This document shows positions 54,287-64,000 of a DNA stretch of 64,000 nucleotides, piece after piece. The position numbers and the translations under genes are program-made. Under the pieces are notes generated by a model. The model worked only from the letters and a program-made list of their open reading frames with translations, did no database searches and was not told the DNA's origin. Within the stretch, counting starts at the first letter, position 1. Every line of letters begins with the position of its first letter. Origin of the DNA: Lolium rigidum (Eukaryota > Streptophyta > Magnoliopsida > Poales > Poaceae); NCBI RefSeq assembly GCF_022539505.1, contig NC_061513.1, positions 349,103,696 through 349,167,695 on the forward strand, written 5' to 3'.

Positions 54287-55973
54287 TGTAACACCCCAAA
54301 TTTCAATAAAAAGAAAGTTAGAGAATTCCGTANNNNNNNNNNNNNNNNNNNNNNNNNNNNNNNNNNNNNNNNNNNNNNNNNNNNNNNNNNNNNNNNNNNN
54401 NNNNNNNNNNNNNNNNNNNNNNNNNNNNNNNNCGTATTTAAATTTAGACGGTAGCACCGAGAGTACGTCAAAGAAGAAGGTTGCTACCAAGAGGAGGAGG
54501 AGAACAGTTTGAGAACTACCAAGGCGAGGCTATTATTCTTGCAAAGTGCAAAGCCCCTTTGGGGCAAGGCACCATGATTCTTACCTTTTCTTACATGAGC
54601 CTATCCCAAGTTTTTACCTTACAAGTTTTTACTTGTTTTCTAAATGAGTTACTTTTATAGTTAACTTTGGTCAAAGTACAAGTTGGATACTAGAGTAGTG
54701 AGTTAGTCTTCTCCAAGCAAAGCAAGATAGCACCCCTCATGAATTAGAGCTAGTGCTAATGAATTTAAAACTTGACTACTCTAGATGGGAACAATGTGAT
54801 TTTGAAATGGATTTGAAACCTTGGAATGAAGATGCATTCCATTGAATGATTTTTGAAGGTGAATGTGAACAAGAGAAGATGGTGATTTTTGATAAAACAA
54901 TGGTGTTGGTTTGAATGCGATACCTTTCCAATTATTAAGTACCCCCACAATACTCGATTATGGGTAGGGCTTAACTCGGAAGTTTATGCGTCTTAGTATG
55001 GGTTCCCTCTAAACAAGCGTCATCGGGGTTATGCCGAAAGCTGCCTCTACCACAAAAGAAATGATATGATACGATGCGAAATGAGGTGAATGTCCTGCCC
55101 AAGCCTCCAGTGCGGTTCCCAGAGTTGACAGGTTGGTCTTCACTGGGAGGCCAAGCTCATGGGGAGAGGTGCTCATACTAGGATTCGTAAGTGAAAGGTT
55201 ATGGTTGATGATCCGCGTGCTCGTGTTAGCGATGATTCGGGGTAATCCCGACTGGATGAAATCAAATGTTGTGGCACAAGTGTGCAACCTGCTGCGAGTG
55301 TAAACCTATTCGAATAGCCGCGGTCCACTAGGTTACGGACGGTTGGAAAGGCCATACAGCTTTCCGATGTCATATCTTTGAAAATGATGTTGAAAAGGGT
55401 GATGGTGAAATGACTTGTGGTGAATTGAATTGAAATCACCACTTGAATGAGTGGGAATGACACTAATGTTCCCACTTGAGTTAGTTAGCACTTGAATAAG
55501 CTTTTCTCAAACTTTGTGAACTAAAACTAGCTTTATGCAAATAAACTAGAGCTTAGCAAACCATACTAGAATGTCTAGCACTTACATTAGTATTAGTTTG
55601 CGAGTACTCAACGTACTCACGGCTTTGTCCCCGGCTATTCAAATGGCCGTAGTATGAAGATGACCAAGGAGATGACCAGACGGTGACGCCTACGACAACT
55701 AAGCGTCTTCCGACGTCAAGCGTTGGCCTGTGGACTAGAGAGTCCTTGTATCTTACGCTTCCGCTATGTTGAACTATGAACTTGTGTTTGTTCGTTGATC
55801 AATAGATCAACTATTCGAGTAATATGGATCATGTGATTCCAATTTGTAAAGACTTATGGTTTGTAATGAATGATGACTGTGATACTTAACTATTATGCCT
55901 CGCAACAACAATATTCCTGGGATTGCGATGTATGACATAATAGGCATTCGGACTTAAAAATCGGGTGTTGACA
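54287..55973 (+). repeat. Left LTR of the chromovirus, interrupted by a gap
   Basis: 46 bp of the LTR start (TGTAACACCCCAAATTTCAA..) precede the gap. About 1541 bp follow it and end TCGGGTGTTGACA. The right LTR shows at least 2.2 kb after the same start without reaching the text that follows this gap, so most of this LTR is missing from the assembly. Confidence 0.85.
54333..54432. other. Assembly gap (100 N) inside the left LTR
   Basis: Nominal 100 N. Comparison with the right LTR implies at least about 2.19 kb hidden here, unless this LTR carries a real deletion. Confidence 0.95.
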
Positions 55974-55976
55974 AGT

Positions 55977-55989
55977 TGGTATCAGAGCC
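55977..55989 (+). other. Primer-binding site, initiator tRNA-Met
   Basis: TGGTATCAGAGCC, three bases after the LTR end, complementary to the 3' end of plant initiator tRNA-Met. Confidence 0.9.
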
Positions 55990-56201
55990 ATTGTTTGACC
56001 TTAGAAGACCTTAGTTAGAATGGGCGTTCTGAAAACTTTAACTTTGAAAGCAAATGAAAGAAACTATTTGTGAAAATTTACTACACTCTTGTCCTTGAGA
56101 CTTTGCCAAAATTTGATGAATCATGTTCTATCTTATTTGAATCAACTTAAAACTTTGCCACACTTTGCACTCTCTAACTTACTCATCCAATTCTCTTTCG
56201 C

Positions 56202-57006
56202 ATGGCGCTGAATGAACCCATCAACACCAAGTTTTACCAGCTTGGGAAAGGAGGGAGCTTGATCTTCGAGCACGACCTCAATGCCCTCTCTGACTTCCTT
56301 GGGCGCCCACACCCCGAGTTCCACGGGGTTCAGCTGGACGACACGCCCGGAGGAGAGTTGCAGTGGGTGATCACTGCCGACTTGAGGGGCAAGATGGAGC
56401 CTCCTACTTCGGAGAGGATCCTCTTCTCTTTCCGCGAGAGCAACTGGCTCGACGGACTCGCACGTGGCCTTCACGAGGCACTTGCGCGCCTTTGTGGACA
56501 GAACGTGGTGAGCATCCTCGCCTCTCGCTACGCCCACCTTGTGAGGCGTGATGCCGCGGGAGTGCCCATGGAGCTGCAGCCGCACCCGGAGTTGAGGCAC
56601 CATGCTGAGCACCTGGACTTCATGCTCTACCGGACTCGAAGGGACCTCGACGCCACTCGCGCTACGCCGAACCAGACCCATGCTCACATCACCGAGCAGG
56701 GTGAGGCAATCAAGCTACTCAACAACGATCGCAAGAGCCTTCGCCAGCAGCGTGCCAAGAAGGACGCTACGATTCGTCGCCTTCGCGCCCGGATCGCGTC
56801 ACTTGAGGCCACCGTCAAGGCCCGGGAGGATCAGATTCGCCGGCCTGGAGGATGACGATGGAGGCATCGACATTCAGGGAGGAGACGCCTTTTCGAGTGA
56901 CGACAACGACTTTGAGGAGGACGAGAACACCGAGGAGAAGGACTACGAGTTCCCGGAGGCGAGGACCGACGACTACATCCCGATCGATGTCGATGATGAG
57001 GAGTAG
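56202..57006 (+). pseudogene. Extra ORF upstream of gag in the chromovirus
   Basis: Starts MALNEPINTKFYQLGKGGSL and runs 217 codons to 56858. The natural continuation (GLEDDDGGIDIQGGDAFSSD, then an Asp/Glu tail ending IDVDDEE at 57006) is in another frame, so one frame change lies near 56840-56850. Residues 1-100 contain GGELQWVITADLRGKMEPP and FSFRESNWLDGLARGLHEAL. Residues about 155-215 are a strong coiled coil (ITEQGEAIKLLNNDRKSLRQ..QRAKKDATIRRLRARIASLE). The tail is acidic. There is no zinc knuckle or enzyme motif. Such pre-gag proteins occur in some grass gypsy elements with no established function. Coiled coil plus acidic tail suggests protein-protein contact, which is inference. Confidence 0.6.
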
Positions 57007-57239
57007 TTGCACTAGTTCCACTTATAGTAGGTGTGAGTTGTATCCCGTCCCTTGTATCGTAGCATGAGAATGGTTCTTAAAACCATTGGAGTATGTGTGT
57101 AGTTTGTACTATGTGTTGCATGAATGAATGAATGTTATGTTTGTCATGAAAAGATTACAAGTTTTCAAATGTTTTTCAAACTTAACCAAAATGAACCATA
57201 GAATGTTCCCTCTTATCTCATAATCTTCTACATCTTCAG

Positions 57240-60200
57240 ATGGCCCCTCCAAATCGCACCAACGACGCGATGCTCGCAATCGCTGCAAACCATGCTTGCG
57301 CATCCGGAAACCGAAAGAGCCGAACGCCAAGCCAACCTCATCGCCTTGCAGTAACATCGCCAACCAAGGCCATGGAAATCATGACCACCCCGGATCCAAG
57401 CTCAAGAACTTCCAAAACACCAACCCTCCGGTGTTTAGCAAGACCGAGGAGCCCTCGACGCCGACGATTGGCTCCAGACTATGGAGAACAATCTGGAGGT
57501 AGCCGGAGTGGAAGCCAACGAGAAGGTCTTGTTTGCCACTCACTATCTCGCTGGACCAGCCCACGCTTGGTGGACAAGCACCCGTGCCATGAACGGAGGT
57601 CAATTCATGACTTGGGAGGATTTCAAACTCAAGTTCAGCAAGTACCATGTACCCCCGGGTCTTATCAAGAAGATGAGGGATGAATTCCGTGAGCTGAAAC
57701 AAGGTCGCATGACGGTGGTTGGACCGACACCGTTGAGAAGAGGAAGGAGAGATTCCTGAACGGACTGCATGATGAGATGCAGACTGTCCTCGTCAACATC
57801 CCCTTCGCCGACCTCGAAGCCCTTGTTGACTCCGCCATCCAGATGGAGGGCAAGTTAAACCAAGCCAATGAGAACCGCAAGCGCCGCATGGCGAATCAGA
57901 GTGGATCAAGCCACCCCCAAAAGTTTCGCCCAAGCTCAAGCGGAGGTTTCACTCCGAGAAACAACAAACCCCGAGATGCGAACTCTCGCCCCGGTTATCG
58001 GAAACCGGAGTGGAGGAAACTCCAAGCCAGGAGGCTACAACCACAACTACAACAACAACAACTACAACCGCGCTCCACCCCGAGCCCCTAACAACAACAA
58101 CACCAACACCAACACCGCTCCCGAACCGGAAGCAATGCCGGTCCCCGTTGCGTAACAAGCAGGACAAGACCACTATCAATTGTTATGAGTGTGGTGTAGT
58201 GGGGCATTACTCCAACGAGTGTCCCAAGCGTTCTTGCCAAGCTCGCCAGGCAACACCGCCGCACCCGCTCAGCAGCAACGCCGTGTCTCCACCGGCAAGA
58301 AGTTCGCCCCCAACAACCCCAACAACCGCAACGGCTGCCTCTACCACATGAACGCCGAAGAAGCCCGGAAGCACCAGATGTTGTACTCGGGTATGTTTTC
58401 TGTCAACCACATCCCTGCCGAGTGTTGTTTGATTCCGGAGCATCTCATTCCTTTGTCACTCGAAGACTTTGCATCAACAAGTAAAATTCAACCCCTCAGC
58501 TTTGAAGCATGTTATGATAGTCCAAATCCCCGGATCAACCACCAAAGCCGTAAAATTTTGCAAAAATGTGCCAATCAAAATCCATGATGTAGATTTCTTT
58601 GCAAATCTAATCATACTTGGAACCAAGGGTTTGGAAGTTGTCCTAGGAATGGATCCGGATGTCCAAGCACAATGGATTGATAGAGCTGCGCCAAGAAAGC
58701 CATAACCATGACTAGCAGCACCGGTATCGTAGTTGAGCACGTCTCGAAAAACTACCCAGAAAATTTACCCGCAACCAAAGTGTATCCAAGCCAACTTCGG
58801 ATCAAATCGGGGTCGTTTGTCGCTACCCTGATGTGTTTCCGGATGATCTACCTGGTATGCCCCCGGATCGGGATATCGAGTTTATTATAGAGTTAATCCC
58901 CGGAACTGGACCCATAGCCCAGAGAGCTTACAGCATGAACGCCACGGAGCTGGTGGAACTGAAGAAACAAATTAATGACATGTTAGCCAAAGGTTTGATT
59001 AGACCAAGTGCATCCCCCTGGAGATCCCCAGTCTTGTTTGTCGACAAGAAGGATGGTGCAAATCGTTTATGCACGGACTATCGTAAGCTTAACGATGTCA
59101 CCATCAAAAACAAATACCCCTTACCCAAGATCGAAGACTTGTTTGACCAACTCACCGGATCCCGAGTTTTCTCCAAGATAGATCTTAGAACTCGGATACC
59201 ACCAACTGAAGATCCGAGCCACCGACATTCCAAAAACTGCCTTTACCACCAGATATGGGTTGTATGAGTACAACGTCATGTCATTTGGACTGACCAATGC
59301 CCCCGCTTATTTCAAGAATCTCATGAATAAGATCTTCATGAACTTTTTGGACAAGTTTGTCGTTGTTTTCATCGACGACATCCTCGTCTACTCCAAGTCC
59401 GAAGAGGAACATGAACAGCATTTGGAGATTGTCCTAGAAACCCTTAGACAGCACAAGTTGTATGCTAAGTTTAGCAAGTGTGAGTTTTGGCTGGAAGAAG
59501 TTGGATTCCTCGGACACATCTTGTCTGCATGAGGAATTGCCATTGATCCCGCCAAAATCAAAACCGTTATGGAATGGCAAGCCCCAACCACACAAACTGA
59601 GGTCCGCGCTTTTCTTGGATTAGCCGGATACTACCGCAGATTTGTAGAAGGTTTTTCGAGCATCGCTCGACCAATGACCCAACTCGCTGAAAAAGGACAG
59701 AAAGTTTGAGTGGACCGACAAATGCGAAGAGAGCTTTCAACGGCTCAAGAGTAGGTTGACAACAGCCCCAATCCCGATCATGCCGGATATCGCAAAGCCC
59801 TTTGACGTATATTGCGACGCCTCCAAGACTCGGACTTGGATGCGTGCTTATGCAAGAAGGCAAGGTTGTATCCTACCTTTCAAGACATCTCAAGCAACAT
59901 GAACAGAACTACCCAACCCATGACCTCGAGCTTGCAGCCGTGGTCTTAGCCCCGAAAGTTTGGCGTCATTACCTCATGGGTAATCGATGCGAGATCTACT
60001 CCGACCACAAAAGCCTCAAATACATATTCACCCGTAAGGAGCTGAACATGAGACAACGCCGATGGATCGAATTGATCAAGGATTACGACATGGAGATTCA
60101 CTACCACCCCGGCAAGGCCAATGTGGTAGCGGATGCTTTGAGTCGACTCGCCGTGCCAGTTGAACTCCATGCTCGCAACCGAACAGCCCGAGCATGCATC

Positions 60201-61716
60201 GGGAGTTTGAACAGGTTCGGACTCGAACCGGTTAGTGAAGGTTTCCTAGCCAGCATAGAACTGCAACCCACCTTGGTTGGTCGATCAAGGAAGCCCGGAA
60301 GGACAACGCTAGCATTGACGGAATCAAGAAACGAGATAGCCGCAGGAAAAGCCCCGGATTCACCGTAGACGAAGCCGGAGTTCTTTGGTACAAAGAACGT
60401 CTCTGCGTACCATCGGACTCTGACTTGAAACAAGTCATTCTGCAAGAAGCCCATGACACCCTTTATTCAATCCACCCCGGAGGTACCAAGATGTACCAAG
60501 ACCTAAAAGAACAATTTTGGTGGCACGGAATGAAGAGAGAGATCGGTAGCTATATCGCTAAGTGTGACATCTCTCAGAGAGTCAAGGCAGAACATCAGCG
60601 ACCCGCCGGACTGTTACAACCCCTCCAGATTCCGGAATGGAAATGGGACTCAGTAGGAATGGACTTTATCACCGGACTGCCCAAATCTAGCAAAGGCAAT
60701 GATTCAATATGGGTAGTGGTCGATAGATTGACCAAAGTCGCCCATTTCATCGCAGTCAAAACCACCTATCAAGGCCCCAAGTTAGCTGAACTTTACATCT
60801 CCAGAATAGTCGCGCCGCACGGAACCCCCAAATCGATAGTGTCGATAGAGGATCACGATTCACCTCAAGGTTCCGCGGAAAGTGCATGAAGGACTAGGCA
60901 CTCGCCTAAATTTCAGCACCGCCTATCACCCTCGGACCGACGGACAGATCGAGAGAGTAAACCGGATACTCGGAAGACATGCTTAGAGCATGCGTACTCG
61001 GAATACGGATCCAAGTGGGAAGACCGCCTACCTTACGCAGAATTCTCTTACAACAATAGTTACCAAGCCAGCCTACAGATGGCCCCCTTTGAAGCCTTGT
61101 ACGGAAGGAAGTGCCGTACCCCCCTGAACTGGTCAGAAGTCGGAGAGAGCCAAGTTTTCGGCCCAGATGTTCTTCGTGAAGCCGAAGAGAAAGTCCATAA
61201 GATCCGCGAGTACCTCAAAACGGCGCAATCCAGACATAAGAGCTACGCCGACAAGAGACGTCGGGAGATGACCTTTGAGATCGGAGACTTTGTCTATCTC
61301 AAAGTATCCCCCTTGAAAGGAATGCAAAGGTTCCAACTGAAAGGAAAGCTTGCACCCCGCTATGTCGGACCTTTCCAAGTCCTTAGCCGCCGAGGTGAAG
61401 TATCTTATCAACTGGAGTTGCCTGAAGAAATGTCGGCGGTGCACGACGTGTTTCACATCTCACTTCTCCGGAAGTGCCTTGAAGTCCCGGAGAAGACCGA
61501 AGTGTTCAAGAACATCGATCACCGATCGGTGGATATCAACAAGGATCTGACTTACCGCGAAGTGCCGATTCGCATCCCGGAAGAAGCTTACCGAACCACC
61601 CGCACCCGAAGCATCAAGTTTCGAAGATCCAATGGAGCAATCATACCGAGGATGAAGCCACATGGGAACGCGAAGACTTCATGAAGAAGGAGTACCCATA
61701 TCTCTTTAGTACCTAA
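57240..61716 (+). pseudogene. Chromovirus gag-pol polyprotein, frame-broken
   Basis: Gag core 57480-57710 (MENNLEVAGVEANEKVLFAT, then YLAGPAHAWWTSTRAMNGGQ); a deletion near 57715 joins two distant gag parts. CCHC knuckle CYECGVVGHYSNEC at 58181-58222. Protease-RT linker with VDFFANLIILGTKGLEVVLG at about 58590-58650. RT from about 58830, active site [10 protein letters not shown] at about 59368-59397. RNase H 59802-60160 ([27 protein letters not shown]). Integrase 60425-61050: HHCC finger with the third position altered (CDISQRVK), first catalytic Asp in WDSVGMDFITGLP, second Asp region broken near 60845. GPY/F and C-terminus 61079-61716 (LKGKLAPRYVGPFQVL, then DVFHISLLRKCL) with a frame change near 61622 before a chromodomain-like end. 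Other breaks: 59190, in-frame stop 59530, 59707, 59830, 60368, 60890-61000. Several lie on CTCGG/CGG words. As assembled it cannot make a full polyprotein. Confidence 0.85.
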
Positions 61717-61749
61717 CTTTCTTTTCGATCTCGGGACGAGATCTTTTGT

Positions 61750-61763
61750 AAGGGGGAAGGGTT
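61750..61763 (+). other. Polypurine tract of the chromovirus
   Basis: AAGGGGGAAGGGTT immediately before the TGTAACACC start of the right LTR. Confidence 0.85.
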
Positions 61764-64000
61764 TGTAACACCCCAAATTTCAATAAAAAGAAAGTTAGAG
61801 AATTCCAGAAAGCAAAATTTCAAACCAACAAAAACTTTTCTATTTGCATATAGTACCATTGCATAGGACTTGTGCATTTGAGTGATATGCCATGATGATT
61901 GCTTTTACTTGTATTGATATGCTCTAGAACCCTAATGTGATCATATGAAGATCACCAACCAAATAAATCAAAGAGGAAGAAAATCCATAAAATGCAAAAC
62001 CCTAAAAACCCTCACATATGCCCTATGGCATTTTTATAAATTTTGACCCTAGACCTATTTGGTCTTCACCATTAGTTGACTAATGTTATTAAACACTTAT
62101 TACAACTTTGGGAATCAAAGTTTCACAATTCAAATGAAATTCAAACACAAATCTAGCTCACATATGATAATGGTCAAATTTGACAATTCTAGCCTGATCA
62201 CTACTTTGAGCCCTTGCCATTCATTTTTCCCAAACCAACTCTTGCTAACTCTTTGCACCTTTTCAAAGTCAACATTAAGGTGAACAACTTTGATGAAGAT
62301 CACCATGCCAAAATCATCTTTGATCATGAGCAAGGCTCATCCAAAGTCTCCACTTTTTAACATATGGAACATTCCTCACTTAGCCATTTTGGCCAATTTT
62401 TGAATTCTAACAATTCCACCACCACCTCAAATCACCTCTGGTCAAATACAACTTATATCAACACTCACTTTTCAAACACATTCACCATTTGAATTATTTC
62501 AAATTTGGACAATTTTGTAAATTCCAAAATCGGGCACTATTTGCAACTATTGCAAATAGTGATCTACCTCACCTAATCTAACCCAAAGCTATCCTACATT
62601 GTCCCCTGGTCCCCTCTAACCCTAAGTGCTGCATAGAAACCCTAGGGAGAGAGAGAGAACAAGCAAAGACATGGCCATGCCGGCCCATGCCGGCCATGTT
62701 CTTCTCCCCCTCTCATCCTTGCACCCCTCGCCCGGCCACCTCGCCACCGTGTGCCACCGCATCCCCTACGCCACCTAGCACCGGCCATTGTCGAGGTAGA
62801 CGCCGTAGCTCGCCGGAGATCGCGCGCCCAAATTCGCCCGGCATGCCGCTCGCGTCGCGACCATGCGCGCCATGGACGCGCACTGGCCACGCGCCGCGTA
62901 GCCACCTCGCCCACGCCCTGGACCCCCGCGAGCACCTTGAGCATCGCCGTGACACCGCAACAACGTTGGACAACAGCTCGACCACGACCCGCGCCCGCCG
63001 TCGCCGGAGAAGCCAACCCTGGTCCGCCACGGACGCGACGGACATGGAAGAAACGCGACACCGCCAGGCCCTCCCCGACCAAGCTATCGCCACTCAGAGG
63101 ACCGTGGCGACGCCACGAACACACCTGCGCCCTCGCCTAGCTCGATAGCTCGCCGGAGCAGCCGTGCCCATGTCGCCCACCTCACTGCCCCGCAACCCTC
63201 TCTCGATTCTATAAATAGGAGGTTCCCTGGACCAAACCAACGACACCAGCTCACTCCCCACCTCTCACTGCTTCGCCACCACCACTCCACTCACTCGATC
63301 ATCGCCGGAGCCGCCCCAATTTGAAGCTCGGAGCCGCCAGTACCTGGTGGACGCCGCCGTCGATTGGAGCCACCCCAGGACGAGCCACCGGTACCAGTCG
63401 ACTCGCCGTCGTCCACACCTTCATCGCGCACCTTGCCAACCCTAGCTGGAGCCACGGTGAGCTCTCCGACCCCCTACCATCGCCGCCAGCACGTCGGGTT
63501 CTCGTCGGCGACGACGATGAACCACGGCCGTTGATCTGGATTCTAATCCGACGCTCCCCTTTAAAACGTACCGCTTCGGGCGTTATGAGCCACTGACGCC
63601 TGGCCCCCACCCTGTCAGGCAGCCCGCGCGTCTATGGACCGTGGTGGGCTGGACTGGGCCGTTTTTATTCGAATCGGGCCCAGTTTCGTTTCCCGCCGGC
63701 CTTTTAATTCAAACTAGATTTAATTAATTCAAATAAATTTGAATACTGCCTCCACTTTGAAAATCAATAGTTTCAAATTGGCTAAACCAAATTTAGTGAA
63801 TTTTATGTTGTTGGAAAGCTACTGAAATTCTCTACAACATGCCACTGGCCCCATGGTCAGATTCTTTGTAGAATAAATGTGATAAAAATAACAAGACAGG
63901 GACTTTTCCCTATTCAAATAATTCTTAAAAATCAACCAAAATAGATATTAAGTTAATTCCAACTCTAATAGCTCACATTTGACTTACACTAATTGTTTAT
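61764..64000 (+). repeat. Right LTR of the chromovirus, incomplete at window end
   Basis: Starts with the same 45 bp as the left LTR. An AT-rich first kilobase is followed by a GC-rich block (62680-63560) whose many overlapping open frames on both strands look compositional. The promoter is in this LTR (TATA at 63209). The LTR end (GGGTGTTGACA) is not reached, so the LTR is longer than 2.2 kb, and about 3.8 kb or more if the post-gap part of the left LTR is added. Confidence 0.85.
63209..63218 (+). promoter_or_regulatory. LTR promoter TATA box
   Basis: CTATAAATAG in GATTCTATAAATAGGAGG, followed at about +30 by a CA-rich leader (ACCAAACCAACGACACCAGC), the usual layout of a plant retrotransposon promoter. 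Confidence 0.75.

Larger units (their letters stand above)
54287..64000 (+). mobile_element. Chromovirus (Ty3/gypsy, Tekay/Del-like), runs off the window
   Basis: Plus orientation: left LTR 54287-55973 (with a gap), tRNA-iMet PBS 55977-55989, extra ORF 56202-57006, gag-pol 57240-61716, PPT about 61750-61763, right LTR from 61764 to beyond 64000. LTR ends TGTAACACCCC..GGGTGTTGACA are mutually inverted. Order gag-PR-RT-RH-INT with a chromodomain-like C-terminus, together with the TGGTATCAGAGC primer site, places it with Tekay/Del chromoviruses. The left flank is GGTTG; the matching right duplication would be outside the window. Confidence 0.9.

Noticed and set aside
62642..63124. Overlapping long frames at 62.6-63.6 kb on both strands
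   Set aside because: GC-rich block inside the right LTR of the chromovirus. No family similarity, and frames on both strands are equally open.
1..64000. Tandem arrays as CRISPR, or bacterial-type operons
   Set aside because: No spacer-repeat array exists. Repeats are LTRs, MITEs and minisatellites, and the sequence is clearly plant nuclear DNA.

Overview
The window looks like intergenic, transposon-packed DNA from the large nuclear genome of a pooid grass (wheat/barley/oat/ryegrass type). The evidence is the LTR retrotransposon families with Triticeae-style termini, abundant Stowaway-type MITEs ending in CTCCCTCCG, a CACTA element with a TGTGCCGACGGTG subterminal motif, and PIF/Harbinger debris. 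There are three 100-N assembly gaps (11712-11811, 32627-32726, 54333-54432). No bacterial-type features, rRNA, tRNA or CRISPR were seen. The species cannot be fixed from the sequence alone.

Only one ordinary host gene is convincing: an intronless, 513-residue DUF641 protein of the GIL1/IRKI type on the minus strand at 1790-3331. A weak candidate first exon with a splice donor lies at 11264-11520. The rest is mobile DNA, as follows. 8.3-9.8 kb: decayed trihelix/NAM-associated gene of a PIF/Harbinger transposon. 12.2-13.3 kb: Stowaway MITEs, one interrupted by a LINE 3' end. 13.8-15.9 kb: solo LTR, probably copia. 17.7-18.8 kb: two gypsy-type LTR fragments in opposite orientation. 19.1-27.25 kb: a Harbinger transposase gene split by a 6.8-kb non-autonomous, Athila-clade (Sabrina-like) LTR element on the minus strand. 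27.3-32.3 kb: nested Athila-type LTRs with an ORF1 remnant. 32.28-33.45 kb: minisatellite, gap and the end of a CACTA element.

33.45-43.47 kb holds two diverged copies (A, B) of an unidentified segment. A third partial copy (C) lies at 16.93-17.56 kb. Copy B has been invaded by at least five MITEs and one Mutator-like element, and copy A serves as an empty-site control.

44.42-53.50 kb is a gypsy element, probably Tat lineage, with three LTRs enclosed by one perfect 5-bp target-site duplication. It carries gag and protease on the minus strand but no reverse transcriptase, and an intact, oppositely oriented acidic gene with its own TATA box. 54.29 kb to the end is a Tekay/Del-type chromovirus with an extra ORF before gag and a frame-broken gag-pol. 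Its right LTR runs out of the window.

A cross-cutting observation is that repeat copies differ from one another again and again at CAG, CTG and CCG sites, in forms such as CGAG, CGG, CTCG and CG. This fits base-calling error at CHG-methylated cytosines better than mutation. Several retroelement frameshifts fall on such sites, so some 'pseudogene' breaks may be sequencing artefacts.
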